Positions 33,361 through 45,952 are shown, counted from the first letter of the stretch. The stretch is 64,000 bases of DNA from Arthrinium phaeospermum (GCA_006503535.1 QYRS01000003.1:4154001-4218000), one strand, 5' to 3'. The notes: generated from the sequence alone by a model not told the origin. Program-made: numbers and translations.

Positions 33361-34768
33361 ATGCAGCTGAGACCGTTGATGGTAGCGGGGTTCGGCGCCG
33401 CCGTGGCCGCCGCCCCTTCCCCCCTCCTCACCTCTCCGCCTCTGAACCCGCTGCCGCAGTCCTGCGACGACATCCCGGCCCTCCCCATTCTGCAGTCGCT
33501 CGGCGACGCCGCGGCCGCCGTCTTCTGCAACCGCGTCGCGCCGGCCCAGACGCAGACGGCCAGGACCACGGCCACGGTGTCGGAGACGGCCACGGTGACG
33601 GCCAGCACCGCCGCGCAGACGACCGAGACCCGCGTCGTCGACGGGCCCACCGACATCTCGACCGAGACTATCACGTGCGTACATCCAGCTGCAGCGTCCG
33701 TTGTTGTTGTTGTCGTTCCCCCGTGTTGCTAACTGGCCCACAGCGAGACCGCGACCATCACCCAGCCCGCAACCTCGACCGCCTACACGACAAGCACAGT
33801 GTAAGTCGAACCCCACCTCCTTCCCGCCGTACCCATTATTCCCCTTTGATGCCCTCTAACACGAAAATCTCGCAGGACGGTGACGGTCATCGGACGGACC
33901 CCTGGCGGTCCCCCGGGCGGCGTCGACGGCTCGAACAACAACCAAGGCGACGCCGCCGCCGCCGCCCCGGCGGGGAGGAGAAAGAAGAAGCGCGGCGACA
34001 AGTGCGCGGCGAAGCCCAAGTCAAGCAGCAGCAGCAGCAGCAGCTCCGCCACCGCGACCAGCTCGGCCCCGACCAGCACCGTCTCGAGCAACCCCGCCGA
34101 CGGTAAGCAGCATGGTGCATCCACCCCAAATTCTATTGTCTCCTAACTCCCAAATCACAGCCCTCAACGACTTCCCCGCCGACGTCCTCGCCGCCGCCTG
34201 CGCCTGCCTCACCGGCCCCGCCCCAACCACGACGCAAACCATCACCGTGACCGCCACCGTCGCCACCGCCTCCCAGACCCTCACGACCGGCACCTCGACC
34301 CTCGCCACCACCACCACCGCCCCCGGCCTGACCTCCGTCTCCACCGCCCACGCCACCGCCAGCACCACCCTGACCAAAACCCTCGCCACCGTCACCGCCG
34401 CCGACCCGACCGCCCCCGCCGCCACGACCTCGGTCGCCGGCCCCGTCACCTTCACCTACATCCAGTCCTACAGCGACTCCTGCACCCCGTACTACGTCGC
34501 CGAGCAGCCGGGCGCCGTCGCCGCGACCGACGGCACGCAGCCCGCGACCTTCGAGTACGCCTTCCAGCAGTGCGCCGCCAAGTGCCTCGCCAACCCGTCC
34601 TGCGGCGAGATCTACGTCAACTACCCGGACCCCATCGACCCCCGCTACGGCGCCAACTGCTACCTCGGCTACCCCCGGAGCCACCCCCTGTACGGCTGGC
34701 ACGACGCCAGCGCCATCCGCTGCGGCCAGTTCGCCTACCAGTACGGAGTGTGGTACACCAAGCCTTAG
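33361..34768 (+). CDS. secreted Thr/Ser-rich protein with C-terminal PAN/apple-like Cys domain
   Basis: Four exons, 33361-33674, 33744-33800, 33876-34102 and 34161-34768, give 401 aa; introns are 58-75 nt, GT-AG. There is a signal peptide (MQLRPLMVAGFGAAVAAAP). A short Cys-containing segment (SCDDIPALPILQSLG, AAAVFCNRV) is followed by long Thr-rich tracts of TVT/TAT type, a basic patch (AGRRKKKRGDKC) and a poly-Ser run. A second short Cys segment (LNDFPADVLAAACACL) and more Thr tracts follow. The last 110 residues (FTYIQSYSDSCTPYY, then AFQQCAAKCLANPSCGEIYVN and NCYLGYP) have the Cys spacing of fungal PAN/apple-like domains, which bind carbohydrate or protein. Role unknown; a cell-wall or adhesion function is plausible. 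Confidence 0.8.
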
Positions 34769-35205
34769 CCGTGTCTTGACAAGGCTCCGAGGACCGACAG
34801 TAGTAGCGCTGCTCCCTATACGGGAGTCAAAACCCGGGATACTTTCATCAATCGTCGCTTTCTCTTCTCACTACCTAATTACTTGGTCACAATAACTCAG
34901 GCGTAATACGAAGGGATTTGAACATGAGTCGAATGAATTCGATATTTCCGTCATGTAATTGTATATGTATTTGTCATCGTACTGTATCTATGTTCGTGCA
35001 CCATCGAGTCCGTGTCAAAATCAATCAATCAATCTACTAGCATCATCCCAACCAGCCGCCAACGCCGCAGAATGCCCACTCACCTACCTACCCTGCCTGC
35101 CTCCCTACCTGATCAATATCACTTTGAGAAAAGAGAAGAGAAAAGAAAAGCCTTACCAATCCGTAAACGACTAACAATGCAACTCGTTTTCGATATCTAT
35201 AACAT
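34769..35205. other. convergent 3' region
   Basis: 437 nt between two convergent stop codons, AT-rich, presumably two 3' UTRs. Confidence 0.5.
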
Positions 35206-38200
35206 TTAACCGATCCATCTGCGAGCACTCTGGAACAGCCTCAACCAGGGCCCGTACAGCTCCCACTCCTTCCGCTGGTTGGGAGGCAGGTAGCTGGCCA
35301 CATCGGCCATGACAGTACGCTCGGGGTGCGGCATGATAGCTAAGACGCGACCGTCGGCGCTAGAGACGGCGGCCACACCGCCGGGGCTGCCGTTGGGGTT
35401 GTAGGGATACTGCTCCGTCACCTGGAGGCGGTTGTCGACGTAGCGCACGGGTACCTGCTTGCCCTGCGACAGGGTCTCGAGGTCGCCATCCGCAGAGAAA
35501 GACGCGCGGCCCTCGCCGTGGGAGACGGCTATGGGCAGGTAGGAGCCGCCCATACCGTGGAAGAAGACGGGCGACGCGCTCTCGTCCACCTTGACCATGC
35601 TGAAGCGGGCCTCGAACTGGTCGCTCCGGTTGGCAACAAAGTCGGGCCAGGCGCTGGCGCCGGGGATGATCTCCTTCAACTTGGAGAGGGCCTGGCAACC
35701 GTTGCACACACCGAGCGAGAATGTGTTTGTCCGCTTGAAGAACTCTTCAAACTCCACTCGGGCGTTCTCGTGCAACAGGACAGACTTGGCCCAGCCTTGA
35801 CCGGCGCCCAGGACGTCACCGTAACTGAAACCACCACAGGCGGCCAGACCAGAGAACTCGGTGAGTTTGCGACCGCTGAGAATGTCTGACATGTGGATAT
35901 CGACCGGGTCGAAACCGGCAGCCTTGAAGGCGAAAGCCATCTCAGCATACGAGTTGACACCCTGCTCTCGGAGGATAGCAACACGAGGCCGCTTGAACAT
36001 CCCAGTGAAAGATGCAGTCAAGGGGATGATGTTCTCGGATGGGGAGTATGTGAGTCGGTACGAGATACCGGGGTCCTCCGAGTCCGAGACGGTCGCGTAT
36101 TCCGACTCGGCGCAGGCCGGGTTGTCTCGGATCTTCTGCATCTCGTACGACGTCTTGGCCCACCACTGCTGCATCTCGGCCCGCTCGATAGAAGCGAAGA
36201 CAGGCTGGGTGCCGTAGCGGATGGTCAGGTTCTGCTTCTTGTAGGATTGGACGATACCGCATCGCTTGATCAGACCGGGCGGGGGTCCGCAGGTGGCAAA
36301 GCATCTCTTGAAGTTGATCTCGTCCTTGGCGCGAACCTGGAAGACGGCGCCCAGCTCCTCATTGAAGAGAGCCTCGGTCATGTCCTTGAGGCTGCCAGAC
36401 TTGGCAACATCATCCAGGAACATGCTGACGCCGCATCGGCCGGCAAACATCATCTCCGCAATTGTAGTGAAGAGACCACCATCCGAGATATCGTGGTAAG
36501 CAAGGACAATTCCGCTCTCGTGAAGCTGCGCGATGGCATCGAAGTAATCTCGGAGCAACTCGACATCGCGGACATCGGGAGACTCGTTTCCAATCTGACC
36601 GAACGACTGTGCAAGAGCAGAACCACCCAAAGCCTTGCGGCCCTGGGCCAAATCGACGTACATCAGCAGCGTGTCGCCGACGTCTTCGACACGTCGGAGT
36701 TGCGGGGTCCAGGTGTTCTTGATGTCTTCGACAGTTGTGAAGGCGGAGATGACCACAGACATGGGGGCGGTGACACTCTTGTTGCCCGCATCGTCCTTCC
36801 ACGATGCCTTCATGGACATAGAGTCCTTGCCCACGGGAATGCTCACACCAAGCTGGGGGCACATTTGCGCACCAATAGCTTCCACGGCCTCGAATAGCGC
36901 CGCTCCCTCACCAGGCTCTTTAACAGCAGACATCCAGTTAGCCGAGAGCTTGACACGTTCGAGGTCGCCCTTCTGTGCTCCACCCAGGATATGGGCAGCA
37001 CCGAGGTTAAGCAAACTCTCAGCCACGGCCATTCGTGCAGAGGCGGCAGCAGAAATCAAGGCCAAAGTAGGCTTCTCACCCATCGCCATAGCTTCGCCCG
37101 TCTTCATCTCCTCCAGGCTGAAAGAAGTCGCAGTGACGGCAACGTCGGCAACGGGAGTCTGCCATGGGCCAACCATCTGGTCTCTGGTAGTAAGGCCACC
37201 AACGGTTCGATCGCCGATGGTGATCAAGAAAGACTTGGATCCGACAGCGGGCATGTGAAGAACACGCTGTGCGGACTTCTTGAAAAGCTCAGTCTCGCTG
37301 GTGGACTCGCCGAAAGCACTCTTCATGCTGGCGACGGGGTCAAAAGCAGGTAGCGAAGGCTTCAAAGAAGTGACAACACGTTCCTGCTTTCGGCCAGCCG
37401 GGAACAGCAGATCCATGGGGAGATCGATGGGGTACGGGTGTTCCTTGGAGTCTCGGTCGGAGAGGATAAGCTTGGCAGATCCGCTGGCCGGCTGAGGCAG
37501 AACCCGTCCGACATCCGAGAAACCGCAGCGCTCCCTCCGGCAAATGCTGACGAATTTGTTAATGTCGTCGGGGTTGACCAGGAGGACGTATCGTTCTTGG
37601 GCCTCGTTGCAGAAGATCTCCATGGGGCTCATGCTTTGGTCGGCGCTTTCGACTTGGCGCAGCTCGAATTGACCGCCGAACCCGCTGTCCTTTACCAGTT
37701 CAGGCAAGGCATTGCTGAGACCACCGGCACCGACATCGTGGATGAAGGCGATGGGGCTCAGATCGCCCAATTCATTGCAAGTGTTTATGACCATCTGAGC
37801 ACGTCGCTCCATTTCGGGGTTACCACGCTGGACACTGGCGAAATCGAGTTCGGCACTGGCTTCGTTGCCCGTAGCCGACGACGCAGCGCCACCACCAAGA
37901 CCGATGAGCATTGCTGGACCTCCGAGAACAATGACATGTGCGCCTTCGTGCACCTTCTTCTCGTCTTTCAAAGCATGCTGTGGTCGAACGGAGCCAACAC
38001 CACCGGCAATCTATCGAGAGGTTAGCTGAGAATAACCAGACAGAATGGATATACTGACCATGATCGGCTTATGGTATCCCTTGTATTCTTGCGACTCGGG
38101 GTTGAGCGCGTTGGTCTGTAATGTGCGGAAAACACCGGTCAAGGAAGGGCGACCAAACTATGGAGAGGTCAGCATACGGCCCGGTCTAGACACGACTGGC

Positions 38201-39509
38201 AAGAGATGGCCTACTTCGTTGTTGAAGCGAGCAGATCCAATCGGAGCCTCGAGCATAATATCCATAGCGCTGGCATAATGCGAAGGTCGGCCGATATCAG
38301 CCTCCCATGGGTAGGCGTCTGCTTGGCCAGGAATATGAAGGTCGGAAACGAAGAAGCCGCAGAGGCCAGCCTTGGGGGTGGAACCACGACCCACGGCACC
38401 CTGGACAGAGGTTAGCAACCGACACTTAGACTTGAATGGTAGTGGCACTTATGTACATACCTCATCTCGGATTTCTCCTCCACTACCAGTAGCCGCACCA
38501 GGGAAGGGGCTGATAGCTGTGGGGTGGTTGTGCTGGTGAAGTATCAGCGTTTGTTGTCGGTAGTACGGAAGTCCTCGTGCCAGGGACTTACCGTCTCCAC
38601 CTTGATCAGGGGCATGACAGTTTCCTTGGTCAACTTGTAGCTGCCGGTCGAGTAGTCAGGGGCCCAGTGGTTGCCGTCCAGGCCGCTCATCACCGCCGCG
38701 TTGTCGCTGTAGGCCGACTCGGTGTACTTGGGGTTCTTCTGGTGGGTGTTCTTGATCATGCCGAAAAGACTCTGGGTCTTCTGTTCGCCGTCGACGTTCC
38801 AGGCCGAGTTGAAAACGTGGTGCCGGCAGTGCTCGCTGTTGACCTGGGCGAACATGAACAGCTCCACGTCGCTCGGGGGTCGTCCGAGCTCCTTGTACTT
38901 GCTGACGAGGTACTCCATGTTGGACTCGTCGAGGCCAAGGCCATTCTTCTTGTTGTAGTCATGGAGAACTTCGAGAGCATCCTGGCCCTCTGCGAAGATG
39001 TCGACAATAACGAGCTGTCTTCGCTCGCCCTCGGTGAAGATGGTAGAGGAGGTCGGCGAGTCGAGGCTGATGGTCTCGGTCATGCGGTCGTAGATGGTGT
39101 CTCGGAAAGATGCAATGTCCTCGACGCTCTTGAACTTGTTGTCGCCCTCCAATTCTATACGAATGACGCGGCCCCTCTCGATCCTTCGCACCTGGTCTTG
39201 CAGGTTGCAGACGTGGGCGATACTCGTGGCCTTGGAGCTCCACGGGGAGATGTTTCTGGGCGTAATGTAGACATCGAGGACGTTGGGCTTGTCGCTGGAG
39301 ACTACGCCGGTGCTTTGCTCGGCGGGAACGCCCAGCAACCCCTTGACGGCATCGAGGCTGCCCGCCTCCTTGTTGAACTGGACGTAGAACACCCACTGGC
39401 CGGTGATGCCGGCGACTTTTTCGGTGTCGACATTGGCGTTGATTCGGGCCAGGAGTTTGGCCTCCTCTGCCTTGGTCAAGCACGGCCCGCCGACAATCGT
39501 TTCGTACAT
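35206..39509 (-). CDS. ADE6: phosphoribosylformylglycinamidine synthase (FGAM synthase)
   Basis: Cytosolic enzyme of step 4 of purine synthesis: FGAR + ATP + glutamine to FGAM. Five exons, 38592-39509, 38461-38532, 38215-38400, 38059-38157 and 35206-38010, are all joined in phase 0 and give 1359 aa; yeast Ade6 has 1358. Introns are 48-60 nt. Seen in order: an N-terminal PurS-like region, the first synthetase half with [12 protein letters not shown], exon 2 with [33 protein letters not shown], the second half with [13 protein letters not shown], and a C-terminal class I glutamine amidotransferase with nucleophile Cys in [10 protein letters not shown] and the His-Glu pair in MPHPERT. The start MYETIVGGP fits the family; an in-frame ATG 37 codons upstream (39620) would add a non-conserved extension. 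Confidence 0.97.
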
Positions 39510-40316
39510 TTTGGGGGTAGGAAAGTGATTGAACAGCGACGTGCGCAGCCCGTTTGGATGTGACTCCGGGGTGGTGGAAACGAAGTTCGGTGTCGTACGT
39601 AAGTCGCCAAAGTTGTTCAATGCGTTCTCGGATGGCGGGGTATTTCCAGCACGCAGCGGGCAGCGGGCGGCGTGGGAAAAATTGTTATCGATTAGAGATT
39701 TTTTGGAGGGGCTAAGCTGTCACTGTTTAGTGAGTGGAGGCGGGGGGCTTGGGGGCTTACACAGCTTTCGCGGGGATAAGCCTTACGCCCTACAGGCAGC
39801 GGCCAGGGTCCTACCTACAGTAATCTCTTTTCATGGAGGGCAGATGGCGGGTTACTTGCGTCAACTCTACGTCAGGCTGCACCCCCTCATTGTTTCCTAC
39901 TGTTTGTTAGTGAATACCTAATGTCATTGGCCAACACAGGTATCGATGGTCTGTATGTACTTACTTCCAAGTAGTAACACTGATGTCCTGGGCACTGCAT
40001 CTTAAGATCTTGGATGTGGTGATGTGGTATGCAGCAAGGGAAATATCCCACCTAGCTATGGCTTACTACAGCAGTGTTTATATACTCGCTGCGAACATTC
40101 TATTATGATCATTACTGCGCGCAAAACACCTATCATCTCTTGAGTTTAACATGAAAAGCACGCCTTGCTATCAGCAGCCCAGTCAATAAACTGCTGAAGG
40201 CGTGAGGGCGTATTCAGTGCTCATGATAGGGTCTCCACTTTTGTAGGCTAGTAAGCGGCGGCAGCTCCCATTTTTATGGCTGGTAAGAATTTCATGGCAG
40301 GACAAGGCATGCCAAG
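39510..40316. promoter_or_regulatory. divergent promoter region, ADE6/TYW2
   Basis: About 800 nt between two divergent start codons. It contains G-rich runs near 39740-39760 and presumably both promoters. No defined motif could be assigned. Confidence 0.45.
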
Positions 40317-41573
40317 ATGCCCGTAAATGGAACCCAGAAACGCCGTGCAAAGCCCAAACAAAAGCCAGTACTCCCAATTGAGGCTGCCATAACGGCATGG
40401 GCTTCCAACTTACAGGCAGAGTCTAGTGCGCCGGGTCAAGTCAACGCCACTGAGCTGGCCGCCCAGGCCCCTAAAAGATGGACGGTTTACGAGCCCATGG
40501 TCCTGCTGCCGTCGGGCTCCTTCGCATCGCCAGCATGGGTTTCTCTCAAGTCAACCCTATCGACTACACAACTCGGCGACTTGTGGTCGAGAATCTTGTC
40601 CGAGATCTCCCGCAAATCGGGCACTGCTTTCACCCATCTTGCCGTGAATGAAGGCATACCGCTGCATCTGCGGGAGCAGGACAATTGCGGCCCCGCCGAG
40701 GAGGGCAAAGAGAACATCCTAAGGAGCCCAAGTGGTCTTCAGGTCCTATACGGCGACTTCGGGCCATGCGACCTGCACCTGGGTGGAGAGGAAGTGTCCA
40801 AGGCGGATTTCGAAGCAGCCTTTTGGGTTTCTACCAAGCAGAACGGCATACACCAAACATGGGCACCGCGGTGGACCATGTTCAGCCGGGGCAACATTAA
40901 AGAAAAAGCCCGGGTCCTTTCTTTCCATGACCCAATTGAACCGGCGCTGCAGCACAGGGCCATGAGCTCGAGCGCGTTGCGTAACCGGTGGGCAGTGGAC
41001 ATGTACGCCGGGATCGGGTACTTCGTCTTCTCGTATGCCAAGCTCGGCATGCGCGTGCTGTGCTGGGAGCTCAACCCCTGGAGCGTGGAAGGCCTGCGGC
41101 GGGGCGCGCTTGCCAATGGCTGGAGTGTGCGGGTGATACGAGGGGCCGAGCTGACTTCCGACGTGGATTTGGGCGAGATCGTGGCGGGAGACGCGAAGAT
41201 CGTGGTGTTCCAAGAAGACAACGCGATGGCTCTGCGGCGGATACAAGAAGCCAGGCAGAAACTGGCGAAACAGCAGCTGGACGTCCTTCACGTCAATTGC
41301 GGATTTCTCCCAAGCAGCGAGCTATGTTGGAAGGACGCCATGGATATTGCCAAGGACAGTCCCCAGGCATGGTTGCATCTACATGAAAATGTGGGCGTGG
41401 CAGATATCGAAAAGAGGCGGCTAGACATCAAGGAGACGTTGGCTGGCATGGTGCCACGCGGAGATGCTTCCCGGACTTGCGCATTGGTTGATATAGAGCA
41501 CGCTGAGCTTGTCAAGACATATGCCCCTGGCGTGTGGCACTGCGTATTCGACGCATATACTTGCACGCCATAA
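40317..41573 (+). CDS. TYW2: tRNA wybutosine-synthesizing protein 2 (TYW2/Trm12)
   Basis: Transfers the aminocarboxypropyl group of SAM to the imidazopurine of tRNA-Phe position 37, the second dedicated step of wybutosine synthesis, in the cytoplasm. Intronless, 418 aa. The SAM-binding core begins at about residue 228 with VDMYAGIGYFVFSYAKLG, followed by LCWELNPWSVEGLRRGA (adenosine-binding acidic residue) and a C-terminal LHLHENVG block. HRAMSSSALRNR just before the core fits the TYW2/Trm5 family. The N-terminal half (residues 1-220) carries VLLPSGSFASPAW and LAVNEGIP and is more divergent. An enzyme of the related Trm5 group is the main alternative, but the ELNPWSV signature favours TYW2. 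Confidence 0.88.
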   Translation: MPVNGTQKRRAKPKQKPVLPIEAAITAWASNLQAESSAPGQVNATELAAQAPKRWTVYEPMVLLPSGSFASPAWVSLKSTLSTTQLGDLWSRILSEISRKSGTAFTHLAVNEGIPLHLREQDNCGPAEEGKENILRSPSGLQVLYGDFGPCDLHLGGEEVSKADFEAAFWVSTKQNGIHQTWAPRWTMFSRGNIKEKARVLSFHDPIEPALQHRAMSSSALRNRWAVDMYAGIGYFVFSYAKLGMRVLCWELNPWSVEGLRRGALANGWSVRVIRGAELTSDVDLGEIVAGDAKIVVFQEDNAMALRRIQEARQKLAKQQLDVLHVNCGFLPSSELCWKDAMDIAKDSPQAWLHLHENVGVADIEKRRLDIKETLAGMVPRGDASRTCALVDIEHAELVKTYAPGVWHCVFDAYTCTP

Positions 41574-42326
41574 AGACGGATTGTAGTTGGCAATCTCCCG
41601 TGTAGATACAAAACAATAGTCAACAGCCCCTTTGCCCTAGTGTCTCGGAGTCTTTTTCGATAGCTGTGAAGAGAATGCGAGGATGTCAGTTACTGTGTTT
41701 TGAACCCGGTGATACCTTACAGCCACCATCCAAAAGGTATACCTCGGTAATACCTCTGTGGTATGGTTCCTGCATTAGGTAGGCTCATGGGTGGGTGGGG
41801 TCCAAGCAGGTAAGGAACCCGAAAGGTTGAGAGCATCAGATTGATTGATCAGTGGCTAGTACAGTCGGTGGTCCCTGGTCTGATCTTCTCGGCTATCTCA
41901 ATGCATGCAGGCGGTTTGTCGCCCGGATACCACTTACATTTGAAGCTCGACACGACTGTGACCAGACTGGAAACACACACTATCCTGTGGCGCCAAGTGA
42001 GAGCAAGACCTTTACAGTCCTTATCAAGTACGACACTCGACGATCCGTCACCGGTCGGTACTTGCGCCCGGATCTGTTGTCTGGAAAGCAAGCATGCGAC
42101 ATGGACCAATCAGTGCCCGCGGAACGGCTCGGACCTCGTCCGGGTCGCGCAGCGCCCCCCAACGACCCCTCACCAAACCTATCAGCATCGAGATCCAGTG
42201 GCGATACACCGTTCCACGGCCAAGATTCCGCGACGACTGCAGGCATTAAATCTTCCAGTCCGGGATGGATGGGCTGACGCGAACCCTTCCCCCCTCCAAT
42301 TCCACTTTAAGGCTTGGACCTCCGAC
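41574..42326. other. intergenic, TYW2 3' / Zn2Cys6 regulator 5'
   Basis: 750 nt. An in-frame open stretch precedes the regulator start, but its composition is not protein-like; it is treated as promoter and 5' UTR. Confidence 0.45.
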
Positions 42327-44667
42327 ATGAATTCCTACCGGCCCCTCTTTCCCAAGGTCGACCCCGAAGGCAGCGCTAGCGAGCCGGCAGACTCTCCACT
42401 AGCCAAGATCAGCCGACGGAAGCTCACCACCATCGCATGCGTCCACTGCCGCGTGAAGAAGACCAAGGCGGGTTGCCCTGCTGTTCATCATGTACAATAG
42501 TCAATCAATGACCCCCCCCTCAGACTTACTGACCCGAGGCCACGGCACAGTGTGACGGAGAGCGCCCGAGCTGCAAGCGGTGCTTGGGCAAGAGGATCGA
42601 CTGCGTCTACCCAGACGACGGCGACGCCCACATCCGCACGTCCCGGCTGGCCAGCTACGAGTGTCTGCTCGGCACACTGCGCAGCGGGTCAGAAACAGAG
42701 GCCGAAACGCTCATCCACCGCTTGCGGCACCCGGCCAACTCCACCGAAGACAGATCCAACAAGGACAAGTTGAAGGAGTATCATGATTACGTCAAGCGGC
42801 TTCAAGAAGTCCCCGAGGAGGAGGCCGTGGGCCTCGTCACCCGGCTCCGGTCGGGCGAGGCGTTGGATGACGTGTTCCGGGACACGCGCCGCACCAGCCA
42901 GCCCGGAGATTCGTCCCATCACCATGATGATAATAGTCCTGCCCAAGAGGCCGAGGACGGGGCGTCACCACCAGAAACCAAGCACCCTCCTTCACTTGCA
43001 GGGCGCAAGGATTCGTCCGGTCATGTAGACGCCGAGCCAGTGGTAGTCTCCGAGGAACCCAACCAGTTGGAGGACATACTGTACTGCTGGAACCGCATGT
43101 CCGTCTCCGACACGACCCGGATCCAGACCGCCGTGGACGCTTTTTTCGAGCTGAGCGAGCAATGGTTCCTGGTGTTTACCAAGGAGGCCATCATGGGATA
43201 CCACCGGAACATCTATGCCGACAGCCCGGACCGGCCGCAGGCCGTGAAGCAGGCCGAGCTGTGCTGTCTGTGTGCCGTCGCCGCCGTGGGCATGCGGTAC
43301 GCCTACAAAGACGAGCTGGCCCTCGGGTACTCCGAGACCCTCTACCACACCGCCACCAACTACTTCGCCCTGCTGTACAAGATCTTCCCGCTGGACGCCA
43401 TCAAGGTCTGCACCCTCCTGGCCAGCTTCAACATCAAGTCCAAGCGCACGACCGCGCTGGCCTTTGTCGAGATCGGCCTCAGCCTGTGCATGAAGCACAA
43501 CCTCAACGACGACAACTTCCGCGAGCCGGGCATGACCGCAGACACCTGGTTCAACCACCGCAAGACCTGGCGGACCCTGCTCTTCCAGTCCCTGCTCCTC
43601 TCCTCCACGCTGGGCTACGTCCACGGCGGCGGCCTCTTCTTCGAAGAGTTCCCGCTGTCCGACGTCGCGCTCGAGACGGTCCCGATGCTGCACATCACCG
43701 TGTCCCGCGAGCTCACCAAGCTCTGCCTCCTCAAGGCCAACATCTCCCGGATGGACTTTACCCTCAAGGGCCAGACGGCGGCCAGCCCGGGGCTGCTGAT
43801 GCAGGACCTGCAGGAGTGGTACCGGGAGCTTCCCAACGATCTGTACCTGGCCGCCTTGATCGACGAGCAGGTCACGGAGAAGCGCGTGGCCATCTATTAC
43901 GTCAATCTGATGTTTCTCAGCGCCACGGGGCTGCTGTACCGCCGCACCGCCGGCCGCTTTCTCCGGTCGGTTGGTTTCGTGGCGCGGGATGCCGTGCTGG
44001 AACACCATGTTTCCACCAAGTACGTATTCGACAACGCCACCGAAGGAGTCCTGGCGGCACAGCAAGCCGCGCGGATCTTCGAATTCCTCGTGTTAGAGGA
44101 CGTGGCCATCTGGAAGTGCTGGCTGGTCATGTAAGTTGTCAATCGATCTCCACCCCCTGCCCAGGCTCATCTTCCTTTCTTCCTTTTTCGATTTATACCA
44201 AGGCTCCCCGGCAGAAACAAACACTGAGATCACAACTTCGCAGATTCCAGGCCTACACGACCTGCACCGTCCTCCTCCACGCGGTCCTCCAGCAACAGCT
44301 CCACGGCGACGCGAGCGAGTCCTGGACAATCAACCTGCAGCACGCGCAGTCCTGCCTGACGATCCTGGAGCGCTGCGGGCCGGCCGACTCCACCATCAGC
44401 CAGATGCACAGCCAGCTCGCCACCGTCTTCCGCCGCGTGGGCGCCTTCGAGATCCCGCGTAGGCCCTCGATCCCCGCCGCCACCGCCACGCCGGCCTTTC
44501 TCCCGCCGGACTACCTCCTGACGCTCCCCGAGACCACCGAGGGCGACGCCGCGTTGGAGCGCGTCCGGCTATCGAGGAACCTGCTGGTCAGGCTCTGCGG
44601 GCCCTTCGAGAACATGGACCAGCCAGGCATGTTGGAGTCGTACGTGAGTCTTGGTAGCCCCGCCTGA
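42327..44667 (+). CDS. Zn2Cys6 fungal-specific transcription factor
   Basis: Nuclear regulator of unknown target. Exons 42327-42467, 42551-44130 and 44244-44667 give 714 aa. The zinc cluster is C38-x2-C41-x6-C48-x6-C55-x2-C58-x6-C65, an exact C6 spacing. It is split by intron 1 directly before C48. The only junction that gives this spacing leaves exon 1 at ACCAAG followed by GCGGGT, so intron 1 (83 nt) has a GC donor; the acceptor is CACAG. Intron 2 (113 nt) is GTAAGT...CGCAG. An acidic low-complexity segment (about 120-200) precedes a middle homology region with VDAFFELSEQWFLVFTKEA and FVEIGLSLCMKHNL, typical of the Fungal_trans domain. Nothing nearby identifies the pathway. Confidence 0.88.
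44196..44221 (+). repeat. dispersed 26-nt repeat, copy 2
   Basis: Second copy of the block at 29259-29284, with two C/T differences. It lies within intron 2 of the Zn2Cys6 regulator gene, again behind a pyrimidine-rich tract ending TTTTTCG. Confidence 0.7.
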
Positions 44668-45867
44668 GTCGATGCGAAGGGTTGGCGTGTTGGGTTATGC
44701 TACCACTTACTACATACCTACCATCTTTTCTGGAGAGCAGGAAAACTCACCTTTGGGACTGTTGAGGACTGATCACTACTTGCGGGTCTACAAACTACAT
44801 TAGTCGTTACGAGACACGAACATTAAATCAGTTGGCAGCTTAATTGAGCGCGTACTGCGCCAAGGGAAGCAATACGAGTTGAATGACTATCAATTGCGAA
44901 ATATGTAGACCAAGTTAAAGACACGTTGAACCGGAAACTCGTATGAGTTGGTAAAACGTAGCTACCATTGCTTCATGTGTCCCAGCCATTCCGCTATCAT
45001 CAGCCATATAATGATTACATTTAGCCAAGTAGCTACCTCTGTCATAACCCGGCAACTATCATGAAGGCAAATCGCCGTCAAGCAACCAAATCTTCACAGG
45101 AAGCAAATAAGTAGTTTGATGTGCTTGGCAACGCTGTCCGAGAACAGCTGAATTCCAAAAAACATGCACATTGAAGGTAACACGGGATAGCGCGACGCCC
45201 GCATGGGGTAGGCTGGCCAGCATGCTGAGAGTGGACGACAAGTTGAAAAAGGACAAGTTGAAAAGGGGGATATAAAGTGGGTCTCAAGGGGAATAAATCC
45301 ATAGACACGACATGTACTGGAAGAGAAAGTGGTTCATCAGCATGTCCCAATCCCATGAAGATGGAACGTGGTGTCAGAAGGTCGAGAAATATCGAGACGT
45401 CAAGAAATGGGGCCTTGTCTTTGGGTTCATGGCCCTGCAAGGAGAAGGGCTTGAAATAGCTGACCAGGTAAACGGTGATGTACGTAGAAACGTGGGATCC
45501 AACCAGAATCAAACCAATGTACGTGTTTATTGTTCTCATCATCAAATAGAATCCAAAGGAGCAACTGTGCTTGTCAATTGCAGATAATGAAGCTGATGTA
45601 TATGCCTGGCGGGAAGCAGGTCATGTGGCTCGGCTGGGGCAGTCGGGCTACCAAGATTCTGGTGTCAAGTGAGATAAACAACTTGGATTATTCAAGGAGG
45701 GAGCAGTAATGGAGTTCCAATCCATGAAAAAACCAGTCAAAATGATGGGGAAATAAGCAAGACGGAGGGAAAGAAGAATCAATGGGTAGCGGCAAAGTGA
45801 TGGGGCGTGGAGGGGAGATACAAACAATAGATGCAGCGAAAAGAATTAAAAACTGTTCTATAAAAAA

Positions 45868-45952
45868 CGCCCACAAGGAGATTCGAACCCCGTCTCTCGC
45901 CTTTTGGCGTACTGAAGCCTGCTTTCCTAAGTACGACACCGCGTCCCATATC
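45868..45952 (-). ncRNA. tRNA-like Pol III element
   Basis: On the minus strand GGTTCGAATCTCC matches the Pol III B box and forms a GGGG/CTCC T-arm with one G-U pair. Upstream lie a CGCC-AAAA-GGCG hairpin like a type II variable arm, and a GTACT...AGTAC stem enclosing TTAGG. The sequence ends GTGGGCG followed at once by six Ts (45862-45867), a Pol III terminator. I could not find a 5' acceptor strand complementary to TGTGGGC, nor a good A box. A tRNA-Leu/Ser-derived pseudogene or another Pol III RNA is therefore more likely than a working tRNA. Confidence 0.35.

Noticed and set aside
38577..39563. 328-aa plus-strand open frame
   Set aside because: Antisense to exons of ADE6, whose minus-strand reading is unmistakable.
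43162..44667. 501-aa plus-strand frame overlapping the first Zn2Cys6 regulator
   Set aside because: Arg/Pro/His-rich shadow of the real frame; only its last part (from 44244) is the true exon 3.
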